A stretch of DNA of 64,000 nt from NCBI RefSeq assembly GCF_036013745.1, contig NZ_CP107880.1:8184001-8248000 (forward strand), written 5' to 3'. The DNA comes from Streptomyces sp. NBC_00483. GTDB taxonomy: Bacteria; Actinomycetota; Actinomycetes; Streptomycetales; Streptomycetaceae. Below, piece by piece: positions 48,277 to 58,150 of this stretch. The translations under genes and the position numbers were made by a program. The notes beneath the pieces were generated by a model. It was not told the origin of the DNA and ran no database searches. It worked only from the letters and a program-made list of their open reading frames with translations. Each line of letters opens with the position of its first letter. Position 1 is the stretch's first letter.

Positions 48277-50876
48277 CCACGCTGGAGACACCACCCCTCA
48301 GGGCACCGGAGCCGACGAACAGCAGCCCGCAGAAGGAACCCCTGTGGCTTCTGCGCATCAACCCACTCAGCCGCGTCCGCCTCGCCGACCACGAACTCCG
48401 CGGCCTGTTGGCCCGGCTCGAACAGGCGGAGCGGGACGTACGGTTCGCTGCCGACCGGTGCTCCGAGGAGCTGTACGCCCTCATCGGGGAGACCACCGAA
48501 GACACCGTGCGCGGACAGCTCATCGCCGCGCGCCGGGCGATCCACAACGACCGCCCCCTCAGGAACACCCTGCCGGGCATCCCTTCCGTGGCCGAGTGGT
48601 GCCGCGCGACGGAGGATCGGCGGCAAGTCCGCGAGGAGGCGGCCCGCCAGTACGAGCCGGCGGCCGACCGGGAGCGTCAGCGGATCGCCGACGTGTTGGG
48701 CGACGAACACCTGCGCAGCTCGCTGGCCCTCGTCTCTCCCGAGGTGTACCAGGAGTCCGAGCGCTACCGCGCAGCCGTCGCCGGCCCCGGGCGGCTCTCC
48801 GCCCGCAGCCGCAAGTCGGAGCGCGGCCTGCTCCAGTACGTCACGCGGGCCATGGTGCGCACCAGCCCCCTGGCCCGCTTCACCGCAGTAGGTATCGCCG
48901 TACCGGGGCCCGGCGGTGTCGACCCTGGGTCGGTGGAGTTCGGGGCGGCGGAGGCCTTCCCCAGCCTGGACCGAGTCATGGTCAACTACGTGCTCGGCGG
49001 GCTGCCCGCAGCCACCGGGTCCGAACTCCTGGGCGCCTGGGTGTCGCTGGCGCCGACCTCGGCACTCGATGAGGGCCGGGAAACGCTGTACTTCCTGCGC
49101 CCCGCCGAGTCCGGCTTCCAACGCCTGTCAGCCCCGGTCAAGGGCATCGTCAGCGCCCTCGTGGACGCCACGGTCATGGGACCCCGACCCGTGCGCTCCG
49201 TGGTGGCACACCTCGTTGAACAGACCGGGTGCACGGCGCAGGCCGCGGCCAAGGCCGTGCTCCAGGGCGTTCACCAAGGCATCCTGTGCACGTACAACGA
49301 ACCGGAGGACGGCGCCGCGGACCTGGAACGGCTGCTGTCCCGGCCCGGGGCGCCGGGAGCCGAGCTGCTCGACGACGTACGGTCGCGGCTGCCCCGTCTG
49401 AGCAGTGGACCCGTCGAGGAGCGACGGCGCGAACTCGACGCGATCGAGGCCGACTTCGCGCAGCTCGGCCAGCTGGCGCGCCGCCCGGCCCGGGTCACGA
49501 TCGAGGAGGATTTCGTCCTTCCGCCCACGACCGTCGACTCCAGCCGTTGGCGCCGCCCGCTCGCCGACCTCGGGCCGACGGTGGAACTGCTGTCCGTCTT
49601 CGACTGGCTGCACGACGTGCGCATCCTGACGACGGCCGCCTTCGTGCAGCGTTTCGGCCCCGGGGCTAGCGTCCCCCTCGCCGAGCACGCCGCATCCATG
49701 GTCCAGGAGATCTCCCGGCGCGCGGCCTTGATGGCGCAGTCGTACGCGAGCGGTGACAACGGCGTGCTCGACGGCCTCGGCACCGCCGACGGCAGCCTCC
49801 AGCAGCTGTTCGCTCTGCGCCGCAGGATCATCGAGGAGACTCAGTCCCGCATCACGCAGGCGGTCGACTCGGGCGCGTCCGACGTCTGCCTGACCGCGCT
49901 GGAGGCGGCCGAACTCACCGCAGGCCTGCCCGAGCGGATCCGCCGGGACCCCATGAGCTACGGGGTGCTGGTGCAGGCCGCGGGCGACCGGCTTGTCTTC
50001 AACGACGGCCTGCCCGGGCACGGAATGCTGTACTCCCGGTTCCTCGACGCCGACCGCAGCCTGTCCGGCGAGGCGATCCCGTACCTGGCCGACCGGCTGA
50101 CCGAGCGGTACGCGTGGGACGGTGCGCGGGTGGTGGAGGAGCGCGGGCTGCACCGTCTCAACGTGAACGCGCACCCGCACATCCTGCCGGAGGGCATGGA
50201 ACCCGACGACTGGTTCGCGCTCCGTCTGGTGCACGACACCGCGTCGGACACGCTCCGCATCGAGGATGCGGAGGGCCGCAGGACCCGTGTCCTGCCCCTC
50301 GGCACGGGCCACCCCGGACTGTTCCCGCCGCCGCTGTCACTGGCGACGTCGTTGACCACCGGGGGACGCCTCAACAACGACCTCCTCAACGGCTGGTTCG
50401 AGGCCCGGTCCCATGACCGGCAGCACACGCTGGTGTGCCCGCGGCTCTCCGTCGGCGACGTGCTGTTGTCCCGGCGCCGCTGGTACGGCGGCGCGGACCT
50501 GACCGCGGCCCTGGGAACCGGACCCGCCGAACACGACCGGCTGCTGGCCCTGACTGCGTGGCGTGCTCGGCACGGCGTCCCCGAAGAGGTCGTGCTCAAG
50601 ACGACGTTCGGAGTCGACTCGCCCCGAACCCTCGACCCGGCCGACGTCCTGCCGCGCAGGCTCCAGCACAAGCCGCAGTACGTGGACCTCGCGAGCGCCC
50701 TGAGCACCAGGGTCCTGCCGAAGATGCTGGACCGACGTGCGACGACGGACGAGTCGGTCGACTACCTCGAGGAGGCGCTCCCCTCGGTCGTCGAAGGCAC
50801 CCACGCGCACGAGTGGGTCGTGGAGATCGGACGCCGGCCGGGCGGCCCGTTCCACTACGAGGGAGAGAACCGATGA
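48273..50876 (+). CDS. Split LanB-type dehydratase, glutamylation (N-terminal) subunit, TbtB-like
   Basis: 867 residues from ATG 48273, overlapping the previous stop (ATGA). Opening LWLLRINPLSRVRLADHELRGLLARLEQAERDVRF and the motif YVTRAMVRTSPLARFTAVGIAVPG are typical of the Lant_dehydr_N family of thiopeptide clusters, where tRNA-Glu glutamylates Ser/Thr side chains. Later parts (FDWLHDVRILTTAAFVQRFG, FALRLVHDTASDTLRIEDAEGRR, CPRLSVGDVLLSRRRWYG) also fit. No elimination domain is fused; that is supplied by the protein at 56004. Confidence 0.92.
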   Translation: MTTLETPPLRAPEPTNSSPQKEPLWLLRINPLSRVRLADHELRGLLARLEQAERDVRFAADRCSEELYALIGETTEDTVRGQLIAARRAIHNDRPLRNTLPGIPSVAEWCRATEDRRQVREEAARQYEPAADRERQRIADVLGDEHLRSSLALVSPEVYQESERYRAAVAGPGRLSARSRKSERGLLQYVTRAMVRTSPLARFTAVGIAVPGPGGVDPGSVEFGAAEAFPSLDRVMVNYVLGGLPAATGSELLGAWVSLAPTSALDEGRETLYFLRPAESGFQRLSAPVKGIVSALVDATVMGPRPVRSVVAHLVEQTGCTAQAAAKAVLQGVHQGILCTYNEPEDGAADLERLLSRPGAPGAELLDDVRSRLPRLSSGPVEERRRELDAIEADFAQLGQLARRPARVTIEEDFVLPPTTVDSSRWRRPLADLGPTVELLSVFDWLHDVRILTTAAFVQRFGPGASVPLAEHAASMVQEISRRAALMAQSYASGDNGVLDGLGTADGSLQQLFALRRRIIEETQSRITQAVDSGASDVCLTALEAAELTAGLPERIRRDPMSYGVLVQAAGDRLVFNDGLPGHGMLYSRFLDADRSLSGEAIPYLADRLTERYAWDGARVVEERGLHRLNVNAHPHILPEGMEPDDWFALRLVHDTASDTLRIEDAEGRRTRVLPLGTGHPGLFPPPLSLATSLTTGGRLNNDLLNGWFEARSHDRQHTLVCPRLSVGDVLLSRRRWYGGADLTAALGTGPAEHDRLLALTAWRARHGVPEEVVLKTTFGVDSPRTLDPADVLPRRLQHKPQYVDLASALSTRVLPKMLDRRATTDESVDYLEEALPSVVEGTHAHEWVVEIGRRPGGPFHYEGENR

Positions 50877-52540
50877 GGATGAGGGCAAGACCGTATCTGC
50901 ACTGCGCGCCGGTGCCGGGCGGGGTCTACTTCAGCGGGGCACGGACCCAGTTCGTCCTCAAGGGCTGGGACCACCTGTTCAAGCTGGCGGACATTTGCGT
51001 GCCCCTCCTTGAACGAGGCACGACCGAGGACGACCTGGTGGCCGCCCTCGGAACTGAGCGGGCCAGGCCCGTCGTGCGCCATCTGACCGGGGGGCTGCGC
51101 GACCACGGAATGCTGCTCGACGAGGACGTCCTGCGCGGCGACCGTACGAGCACGGCCGACCGGGACCGGTATGCGGGCACGCTCGCCTACGTGGAGTCCG
51201 TGTGCGCGGACCCGTACACCGCGTTCGCCGCGATCCGCGCGGCCCATGTGGTCCTCATCGGCCCCGCCACCGCGGTACGTCCCGCGGCCCGTGGACTGGA
51301 CCGCGCCGGCGTCGGCCAGGTGCTCGCCCCGGACGGTACCGGCCTCGCGGCGTGCGAGGGCGCGGACGTCGTAATGTGGTGCGGCTCCGGTGAATCCGCT
51401 CCCGGGTGGGTATCCGAGGGCGTACCCATCGTGCCGGTTCTCCTCGACGACCACGTGCTGCAGGTAGGCCCCGTCATCCGGCATGCCGCCCAGGCCCCGC
51501 TGCTCGGCGCCTTTCATCGCAGGGTGCTCGACTGGGCACAGGGGGAGGAACTCGGCCCCGCCGCGCGGCCGGTGGCCGACGCGATGGCCGGGGCGATCGC
51601 GGGACAGCTGGTGCTCGACGTCCTCGCGGGGCTCGACGAGGGCGGTGCCGCCCACGTGGTGCACGGCACCGAACTCGTCGCGGAGCGCGTCCTGCTGCAC
51701 AGCGCCGACCCGGTGGACGGGCTCCGGACCCTGGACGCCGTACATGCCGACCCACTTCCCGACCCCGATGAGGCCATCGAGTGGGTCAACACGCTCACTG
51801 CCCGCTGGAAAGGCCTGTTCGCCGCGACTCCGGCAGAACAGACACTCCCTCAAATGCCTCTTGCCGTAAGGGACATGGCACTGCGCACCGGTAGCGTCGG
51901 CCGGACCACTGTCTGGGCCTTCGACCAGCGCTCCGCGACGGTGGGCGCCGCCCTGGAAGTCCTGCGGAACATGCCCACCGTGACGCAGGGAGCGACAGGC
52001 GCCGCCGGTGCGACCGAGGAGCGCTGGCTCCTCGACGGAGTCCTCCGGCTGCTCGCCGGTGAAGCGGAGTCCGTGCACACGGACATCGAGGAGAGCGAGG
52101 AGACGGCCCGGATCCGCCGCATCCTCAAGGAGTGGCAACCGGCTCCGCTGACCACCAGCCTGCTCCACGTGCCCGGCCTCGACTGGCGCCTCGCCCGCGT
52201 CGAAATCACCGACAGCGGCGAGCCGTTGGGAGCATCCTGGGCCCCTGACGCGGACACCGCCACCCGCGAGGCCCTGAGTACGGCACTTGCCCGTGCGCAG
52301 GTGGAGGCCGCCCGCGGAAGCGGAGCCGATGTGCCCCAGCTGGTCACGGATTCGGTCAGCGCCGCGGACGAGGAGCAGATCGGCTCGCTCCGCGAGCAAG
52401 CCCTCAGGCTCGGCGCCGAGCGGGGCGTCTCCTACGAGGGCCGGCGGGCGCGGACCGACCCGGTCCTCGGCGAGATCCCCTTCTGGTCCGGCCCCGTCCG
52501 TGCCCGACAGCTCACGCAGGAGCCCCGCCATGCAGGATGA
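50873..52540 (+). CDS. Ocin-ThiF-like leader-binding protein (RRE domain), TbtF-like
   Basis: 555 residues from ATG 50873 (ATGA overlap). The N-terminal ~90 residues (YLHCAPVPGGVYFSGARTQFVLKGWDHLFKLADICVPLLERGTTEDDLVAAL, then VRHLTGGLRDHGMLLDED) form the winged-helix RiPP recognition element that binds the leader. The middle resembles a degenerate ThiF/E1 fold (AAHVVLIGPATAVRPAARGLDRAGVGQVLAPDG). The C-terminal part binds the YcaO partner. These F proteins deliver the precursor to the cyclodehydratase. Ends 11 bp inside the YcaO gene. Confidence 0.88.
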   Translation: MRMRARPYLHCAPVPGGVYFSGARTQFVLKGWDHLFKLADICVPLLERGTTEDDLVAALGTERARPVVRHLTGGLRDHGMLLDEDVLRGDRTSTADRDRYAGTLAYVESVCADPYTAFAAIRAAHVVLIGPATAVRPAARGLDRAGVGQVLAPDGTGLAACEGADVVMWCGSGESAPGWVSEGVPIVPVLLDDHVLQVGPVIRHAAQAPLLGAFHRRVLDWAQGEELGPAARPVADAMAGAIAGQLVLDVLAGLDEGGAAHVVHGTELVAERVLLHSADPVDGLRTLDAVHADPLPDPDEAIEWVNTLTARWKGLFAATPAEQTLPQMPLAVRDMALRTGSVGRTTVWAFDQRSATVGAALEVLRNMPTVTQGATGAAGATEERWLLDGVLRLLAGEAESVHTDIEESEETARIRRILKEWQPAPLTTSLLHVPGLDWRLARVEITDSGEPLGASWAPDADTATREALSTALARAQVEAARGSGADVPQLVTDSVSAADEEQIGSLREQALRLGAERGVSYEGRRARTDPVLGEIPFWSGPVRARQLTQEPRHAG

Positions 52541-54479
52541 ACAGCAGTACGGACCCGGGTTCCAAGGGGCTGCCCGACCCTGGGGAGAGGCCCTGCGACG
52601 GCTCGGCAGCTCGGCAGACGCGAAGGTGGTCGCCAACCGCGGCTGGGATCTGGCCTGGGAGCGACTCCACTGGGAGAAGGCCGCCGCCAACGGCGAGGAA
52701 CTCGTGTCGGTACGGGTGTACGACGACGAGGTCATCATTGGGCCCCGATGGGTGCCGGGCACCGACTCCGGCTGCGCGAGCTGCGCCGAGGTACGCGAAC
52801 GCAACACCGCTGAGCACCCCCTGGCGACCACGCTGGACGCACCCCGCGCGGTCCCCCGCGCGGTCCAGCCCATGCTGCCCCTCCTGCTCGACGCGGCCGT
52901 GGACAATCTCGCCGAACACCCTTTGTCGCCGGGCGAGTTGTACGCCGTGGGCGCTCGGTACGTGCGCCGGCACCGCATCCCGCGCAGCTTCTTCTGCCCG
53001 GCCTGCGCCGACCACGGGTCAGTCCTGGAGGACAGTCGGCGCCCTGAGCCCCTGAAGCTGCCGGCCGAACCCCTCTCGTCCACGGACCCCACTCGCGGGG
53101 CCGGCGGCGCGCACCTCATCGAGCCCGGCACCCTCCGCGGACGCCTCCTGGACGCCAGGTTCGGGCCCGTCCAGGCCATCATGCGCGAGTCGAACGTGCC
53201 CTTCGCCATGAGCATGTGCCTGGCACCGGACGCCGCCGCCCCGGGCCACGGCCGGGCCGGGACGTTCGCCGAGGCCGACCCCGTCGGCATCATCGAGACC
53301 TACGAACGGCTCGGCAGCTTCCCCTTCGACACCCCGCTGCTCCTCGAGCGCTCCCACCGCGAGGTGGCCGACCGCGCCCTCGACCCGACCACGCTCGGGC
53401 AGCACACCGAGAAGCAACTGGCCCACCCCAGCTGCCAGGTGCTCCCGTACACGCCGGACACCCCCATGGACTGGGTGTGGGGACACGACCTCGCCTCCGG
53501 CGATCCGCTGCTCGTGCCCGCCGAGGCGGGCTTCTACCAGTACGAACAGCGCTTCAAACTGTCCCGGCACGCGGCCCGCGCGGCCCGCGTCGAGGCAAGG
53601 AGGGCTCGCGCCGCGGGACACCCGCCCCAACCCGGCACGCTGCGCAAGTACTTCCACGACTCGTCGAGCGGTTGCGCGGCCGGGTCGAGCCTCGCGGAGG
53701 CCGCGCTGCACTCCCTGCTCGAACTCGCCGAACGGGACGCCTTCCTGCTCTCCTGGCACCGCCGGCAGCCGCTGCCCCGGATCGCGAACGACTCGATCTC
53801 GGACCCGGAGAACCGGAGTCTGATCGACCTGATCCAGACGCGCGGCTTCGACGTCCACATCCTGGTGGCCCGGCAGGACATCGACCTGCCGATCGTGTGG
53901 GTGCTCGTGGTGAACCGGAAGAACCCCTTTCCGGCCTCGTACTCCTCCGGCGGCTCGGGCGCCAACCCGGACACCGCGATCCGTGGGGCCCTGCGCGAGG
54001 TCGCCCAGCTCGTCACCAACAAGGTTCAGTGGAACCGGGGCGAGGCCGAGGAGACGCTCGACGACCCCTGGAAACTGGTGGAGCTCGAACAGCATCCGCA
54101 GCTGTACACACTGCCGGAGAAGCTGTCCCGCGTCACCGAAGTGCTCGGCGGACCGCGGACCACGACGCAGGACGCGTTCCCCGGCTGGCCCGACACGCTG
54201 CGCCGGGCCTCCGGCGGCACCGTGCGCGGAGCCCTCGACCACGTCCGCGCGCTGTACGCCGCCGCGGGCCTGGACCGGATCGTCCTCGTGAACCAGACCA
54301 CGCGCGAACACACCGACACCGGCGTGTCCGTCGCCAAGGCCGTCGTGCCGGGCATCCTGCCGATGTGCTTCGGGCACGCGCAGCAGCGTCTGATGAATCT
54401 TCCCCGCCTGGCGGCAGCGCTCGCCGGCACATCGCAGGAGAACCGGGAAATCCCTTATGACCCGCACCCGTTCCCATGA
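52530..54479 (+). CDS. YcaO-domain azoline cyclodehydratase, TbtG-like
   Basis: 649 residues from ATG 52530 with AGGAG upstream. The N-terminal part has two CxxC pairs (GCASC near residue 80 and FFCPAC near 154), a zinc site as in fused TOMM cyclodehydratases. The YcaO domain starts about residue 250; the nucleotide-binding helix CAAGSSLAEAALHSLLELAERDAFLLSWH is near 375 and the second helix TAIRGALREVAQL near 490. The C-terminal tail ends PYDPHPFP, the proline-rich end needed by cyclodehydratases. It makes thiazolines and oxazolines from Cys, Ser and Thr with ATP. Confidence 0.94.
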   Translation: MQDEQQYGPGFQGAARPWGEALRRLGSSADAKVVANRGWDLAWERLHWEKAAANGEELVSVRVYDDEVIIGPRWVPGTDSGCASCAEVRERNTAEHPLATTLDAPRAVPRAVQPMLPLLLDAAVDNLAEHPLSPGELYAVGARYVRRHRIPRSFFCPACADHGSVLEDSRRPEPLKLPAEPLSSTDPTRGAGGAHLIEPGTLRGRLLDARFGPVQAIMRESNVPFAMSMCLAPDAAAPGHGRAGTFAEADPVGIIETYERLGSFPFDTPLLLERSHREVADRALDPTTLGQHTEKQLAHPSCQVLPYTPDTPMDWVWGHDLASGDPLLVPAEAGFYQYEQRFKLSRHAARAARVEARRARAAGHPPQPGTLRKYFHDSSSGCAAGSSLAEAALHSLLELAERDAFLLSWHRRQPLPRIANDSISDPENRSLIDLIQTRGFDVHILVARQDIDLPIVWVLVVNRKNPFPASYSSGGSGANPDTAIRGALREVAQLVTNKVQWNRGEAEETLDDPWKLVELEQHPQLYTLPEKLSRVTEVLGGPRTTTQDAFPGWPDTLRRASGGTVRGALDHVRALYAAAGLDRIVLVNQTTREHTDTGVSVAKAVVPGILPMCFGHAQQRLMNLPRLAAALAGTSQENREIPYDPHPFP

Positions 54480-55989
54480 GCCGACGCAGGTCAGGCGGGC
54501 GCCCGTCGACCTGCCGGCCCCGTTCGGCGACAACAACATCGAACGCGAGCCGCTCTGGTACGCATTCGGCGCGGGCGATGACGAACCGGCCGTGCCGCCC
54601 TGGACCTGGGTGGACCAGCCGCCGATGACCGCGCACACGCACCCGCCGGACCCGTCGTGCGTTCGCGGCGGGGCGCGCGCCGAACTGCCCGGGGAAACCC
54701 ATGAGTTCCTCGACCGTGCGGCCTTCCCACACGGTCGGGTGGCCGTCGCGGACCCCGACGAAGCGCTGATGCGGGCGCTCGTCGCGACCTTCGGCGTGCA
54801 ATGGGCCGACCCCGACAACGTCTACAACCCGCACCGCGGTTACGCCTCCCCCCGCTGCCTCTACCCCGTCCAGGTCTTCGTGGACGACGGGGAACGCTGG
54901 AGCCTGCTCGAACCCGAGCGGCACACCCTGACCGCGCTCACCTCGGGCAGCCACCGCGGACGGCAGCGCCGGATCGCACTGACCGGCCGATACACCCGCA
55001 TCCCTCGCGGCTACAAGTGGTTCCGTGGCTCCCTGGTGAATCTGGAACTTGGGATCGTGCTGCGTTCACTGGCGTTGTCCCTCGAACTGTTCGGGCTTTC
55101 CGCCAGGATGGTGCTGCCGCACGAGGGCTCCGCCGCGCTTCTGGAAGAACTCGGTCTGACGCCGAGCTGGGAATGGTCCCTGCCGGCGGTCATCGAGATC
55201 GGTCCCCGATCCACGGCCCCTGCCCCGTCATGCCACGTCTCGAAGCCGGAGGAGCAGCCCGAGGAGCCCGCGCTCCGTGACCTGGTGCGCGTCAACCGCA
55301 CCCAAGCCTTCGGCGACGCCCCAAGTCCTGTGCCCTCCGCGATTCCGACACATGCGCTGCCCCCTCCTGGCACGCCGTCATGGGCCGAGCTGATGTGGCG
55401 GCGCAACTCGGGCCGGATGCCTCGCGGGCTGCTCGGAATGAGCGGACGGCGCACCCGCACGACCGCGGGATCCGTCGAGGACGCCATCGGGTGGCTCGGC
55501 GTCCCGCCGCCGGGGCGGGCCCTCGCGGCCGTGTCGGATCTGATCGCTCTCACGGTCGTCACCCAGGATGTGTCCGGCTACGAGGACGGCATCCACCGGG
55601 TGCGCTCGGGCAAGGCCGTCACGCTGTCCGCCGACCGGACTGCGGCGGCCCGCCTGGAGGCGGAGTACGGATACGGGCTGAGCACGGACGCGGGCTGCGA
55701 CATCCGCAATGCCTCGGCGATCTGGTTCATGTCCGTGAAGCCGCGCGAGCTCTTCGCGCGCCTCGGTGCCAACGGCTGGAGCGCGGCCCAGTACTGGTGC
55801 GGCTGGGCCCTGCACGGACTGTGCCTGTCCACCACGGCGTACGGCATGTTCGCGCGTCCGGTCCGGGCGTTCAACGAGATACCCGCGCAGCGGATCCTCC
55901 AGCTGGATCCCGACGAGATGATCGCGCTCGCCGCGGTGGTCGGCGCGCCCCGGTACGCGACCCATGCGCTGCTGGACATCAGAGTCTGA
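54457..55989 (+). CDS. Nitroreductase-fold protein, second dehydrogenase-like component (TbtE-like)
   Basis: 510 residues from ATG 54457, overlapping the YcaO 3' end by 23 bp. Two partly similar halves: the first carries HTLTALTSGSHRGRQRRIALTG, YKWFRGSLVNLELGIVLRSLALSLELFG; the second carries LMWRRNSGRMPRGLLGMSG and WSAAQYWCGWALHGLCLSTTAYGMFARP. Both resemble nitroreductase-type FMN folds as in thiopeptide azoline dehydrogenases. With the SagB-type enzyme at 44386 the cluster has two such proteins, so one may be catalytic and the other structural, or they act on different rings. The FMN-contact residues are hard to place in this one. Confidence 0.65.
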   Translation: MTRTRSHEPTQVRRAPVDLPAPFGDNNIEREPLWYAFGAGDDEPAVPPWTWVDQPPMTAHTHPPDPSCVRGGARAELPGETHEFLDRAAFPHGRVAVADPDEALMRALVATFGVQWADPDNVYNPHRGYASPRCLYPVQVFVDDGERWSLLEPERHTLTALTSGSHRGRQRRIALTGRYTRIPRGYKWFRGSLVNLELGIVLRSLALSLELFGLSARMVLPHEGSAALLEELGLTPSWEWSLPAVIEIGPRSTAPAPSCHVSKPEEQPEEPALRDLVRVNRTQAFGDAPSPVPSAIPTHALPPPGTPSWAELMWRRNSGRMPRGLLGMSGRRTRTTAGSVEDAIGWLGVPPPGRALAAVSDLIALTVVTQDVSGYEDGIHRVRSGKAVTLSADRTAAARLEAEYGYGLSTDAGCDIRNASAIWFMSVKPRELFARLGANGWSAAQYWCGWALHGLCLSTTAYGMFARPVRAFNEIPAQRILQLDPDEMIALAAVVGAPRYATHALLDIRV

Positions 55990-56003
55990 CAGAGGAGAAC
56001 GCC

Positions 56004-56930
56004 TTGCCACAGCAGACAGCGGCCGAGCAGGTGACCACGGGGACCGGTACGGCCTGGTCCGCCTGGCACCTGCACCTGGCCTCGAACGCACAGTCATTGC
56101 TCGACCGTGTGGTGCAGCATGTGATCGCCCCGGTGGTGCAGACCCTCGACGGCGCGCCCTGGTTCTTCATCCGGTACTGGGAGGCGGGCCCCCACCTCCG
56201 GCTCCGCATCGGCGACCTGAGCCCCGCGGAGCACGACCGGGTGGAGGCGCTGCTGCGTGAACTGCTCGCCACCGCGGGCCGGCCGGCGGAGGGCGAGGTA
56301 GTCCTCAAAGAGGAGGCGTACCGAGCCGAGGCCGGACTGCTCGCTCGCGGGGAGTACGGCAGCGACCACGCCGTTGTCGCGCTCCGGCCGCCGGGCGTGC
56401 ACCGTGCCGTCTACGAGCCGGAGACCGAACGGTACGGCGGCCCCACCCTGATGCCCGCAGCCGAGCGGTTGTTCCAGCGGTCGAGCGAGCTGGTGGTCGC
56501 GCTGCTGCCCCACGTGTCGACGCCACAGACCCGCTCCGCGCTCGCACTGCGTGCCACCGTCTCCGCGGCCGCCGCCCTCGGCGACGGAGCCGAACAGGCC
56601 CTGTTCTACGCCCACAGCCTGACGGCCTGGCGGGCCTGGGCGGCCGGCCTCGGCAGCACTCCCGCCGAACTCGACCGGCTGTGCCACATCCCCGAGGGAA
56701 CCGCCAAGCCCGTCGACCCGGACCAGCACGGGCCCTTCGTCAACTGGCATGCGGCCCTGACCGACTTGGTCCGGGAAATCCGCGTCACAACAGAACACGT
56801 GCCCGGGCAGATCGTCGTCTCGCACGTGCACATGCTCCACAACCGTCTCGGCCGCACACTCTTCGACGAGCTGCGCACCTACGCGTGGCTGGAGCGCGCC
56901 TTCCCCGTCCACCAGGAAGTGCGGACATGA
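56004..56930 (+). CDS. Thiopeptide-type LanB C-terminal (elimination) subunit, TbtC-like
   Basis: 308 residues from TTG 56004, chosen because AGAGGAG lies 7 bases upstream and no ATG/GTG fits better. Lant_dehydr_C/SpaB_C family pattern: WSAWHLHLASNAQSLLDRVVQHVIAPVV, then PWFFIRYWEAGPHLRLRIGD, and the C-terminal VSHVHMLHNRLG with the following helix. This domain removes the glutamyl group to give dehydroalanine and dehydrobutyrine; it completes the split dehydratase with the protein at 48273. Overlaps the next gene by ATGA. Confidence 0.88.
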   Translation: MPQQTAAEQVTTGTGTAWSAWHLHLASNAQSLLDRVVQHVIAPVVQTLDGAPWFFIRYWEAGPHLRLRIGDLSPAEHDRVEALLRELLATAGRPAEGEVVLKEEAYRAEAGLLARGEYGSDHAVVALRPPGVHRAVYEPETERYGGPTLMPAAERLFQRSSELVVALLPHVSTPQTRSALALRATVSAAAALGDGAEQALFYAHSLTAWRAWAAGLGSTPAELDRLCHIPEGTAKPVDPDQHGPFVNWHAALTDLVREIRVTTEHVPGQIVVSHVHMLHNRLGRTLFDELRTYAWLERAFPVHQEVRT

Positions 56931-58150
56931 CCGGCCGCCCGCGTATCGCCGTGGTGGGATCCGGCATCGGCGGCCTGACGCTGGCAGCGGCCCTCGCCGA
57001 GTCCGGTACACCCTGCGAGGTATTCGAGCAGACCCGCGCGATGGCCGAGATCGGCGCCGGGGTGCAGCTGGCTCCCAACGCCGCCTGTCACCTCCAGCGT
57101 CTCGGCATCGGAGCGGCACTCACCCAACACGCCGTCCCCATCGAAGAGATGCACATGTACGGCCGCCGGGGCGACCTGATCACGAGCACACCGTTCGGCG
57201 CCGCGTGCGAAAGGCTGTACGGGGCGCCCTACTACGCCGTGCACCGCGCCGACCTTCAAGGGGCGCTGCTCCGGCTGGTCGGCCCCGAACCGCTGCGACT
57301 CGGGCACCGGTTGACGAGTGTCGCCGCCGACGGCGACGAGCAGGTCCTCACCTTCGAGAACGGCTCCACGCACCGCGCCGACCTCGTGGTGGGTGCGGAC
57401 GGCATCCACTCCGTGATCCGAGAAGAACTCGTCCGGGACGCACCCGTCTTCTCCGGCCTCGGCGTCTTCCGCGGACTGATTCCGGTCGACCGGCTGCCCG
57501 ACGCGGCACGGGAACCGCTGATCAGGATGTGGCTCGGTCCCGGCCGGCACCTCGTCTGCTACCCGGTGTCCGGTGGCCGCCTGTTGAGCTTCGCGGCGAT
57601 CGCCCCGCTCGCCGCGGCGACGGCGGAGTCCTGGTCCGCGCAGGGCGACCCCGCCGCGCTCATCGACGCCTTCGACGGGTGGAGCGGCCTCGTGCCCGAC
57701 ATCACCCGCGCTGCGGACACCGTCCGCCGGTGGGCGCTGTACGACAGGCCGGTCCTGCACACCTGGTCGGCGGGCCGCCTCACCGTGCTCGGCGACGCCG
57801 CCCACCCCATGCTCCCGTTCATGGCGCAGGGCGCGAACCAGGCCGTCGAGGATGCGGTGGAACTGGCCTCGCTGCTCGCAGGCGCCGGCACCGACGAGAT
57901 TCCGCAGCGGCTGCGCACCTACGAGCAGGCCCGGGCCCCGCGCGCGGCGGCGATCCAACAGGGATCACGCGGCCACTCGGAGACGATGCACCTGCCCGAC
58001 GGACCGCGGCAGCGTGAACGGGACCAGGCGCTGCGGCACGCCGCGGGCATTACCGGCCTGCGCGAGCGAGCCTGGCTATACGGCCACGAGGCCGGCGCTC
58101 GGCCCTCGCAGCGCGCGGCAACAGCAGAGGAAAGGGAATCAGCGTCATGA
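56927..58150 (+). CDS. FAD-dependent aromatic monooxygenase (salicylate hydroxylase-like), first of tandem pair
   Basis: 407 residues from ATG 56927. Group-A flavin monooxygenase: GSGIGG at residues 10-15, VVGADGIHS (DG motif) near 155, and LGDAAHPMLPFMAQGANQAVEDAVEL (GD motif) near 285. Best fit is the salicylate/3-hydroxybenzoate hydroxylase group, which adds or replaces ring groups next to a phenol with NAD(P)H and O2. A likely substrate is 3,4-AHBA, or an aromatic part of the peptide. The next gene is its paralogue; both share the LPDGPxQ motif near the C-terminus. Confidence 0.9.
   Translation: MTGRPRIAVVGSGIGGLTLAAALAESGTPCEVFEQTRAMAEIGAGVQLAPNAACHLQRLGIGAALTQHAVPIEEMHMYGRRGDLITSTPFGAACERLYGAPYYAVHRADLQGALLRLVGPEPLRLGHRLTSVAADGDEQVLTFENGSTHRADLVVGADGIHSVIREELVRDAPVFSGLGVFRGLIPVDRLPDAAREPLIRMWLGPGRHLVCYPVSGGRLLSFAAIAPLAAATAESWSAQGDPAALIDAFDGWSGLVPDITRAADTVRRWALYDRPVLHTWSAGRLTVLGDAAHPMLPFMAQGANQAVEDAVELASLLAGAGTDEIPQRLRTYEQARAPRAAAIQQGSRGHSETMHLPDGPRQRERDQALRHAAGITGLRERAWLYGHEAGARPSQRAATAEERESAS

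Noticed and set aside
50855..53293. An 812-residue minus-strand frame opposite the ThiF-like and YcaO genes
   Set aside because: Shadow of the real genes; no start site or domain, and the plus-strand genes are coupled by overlaps.
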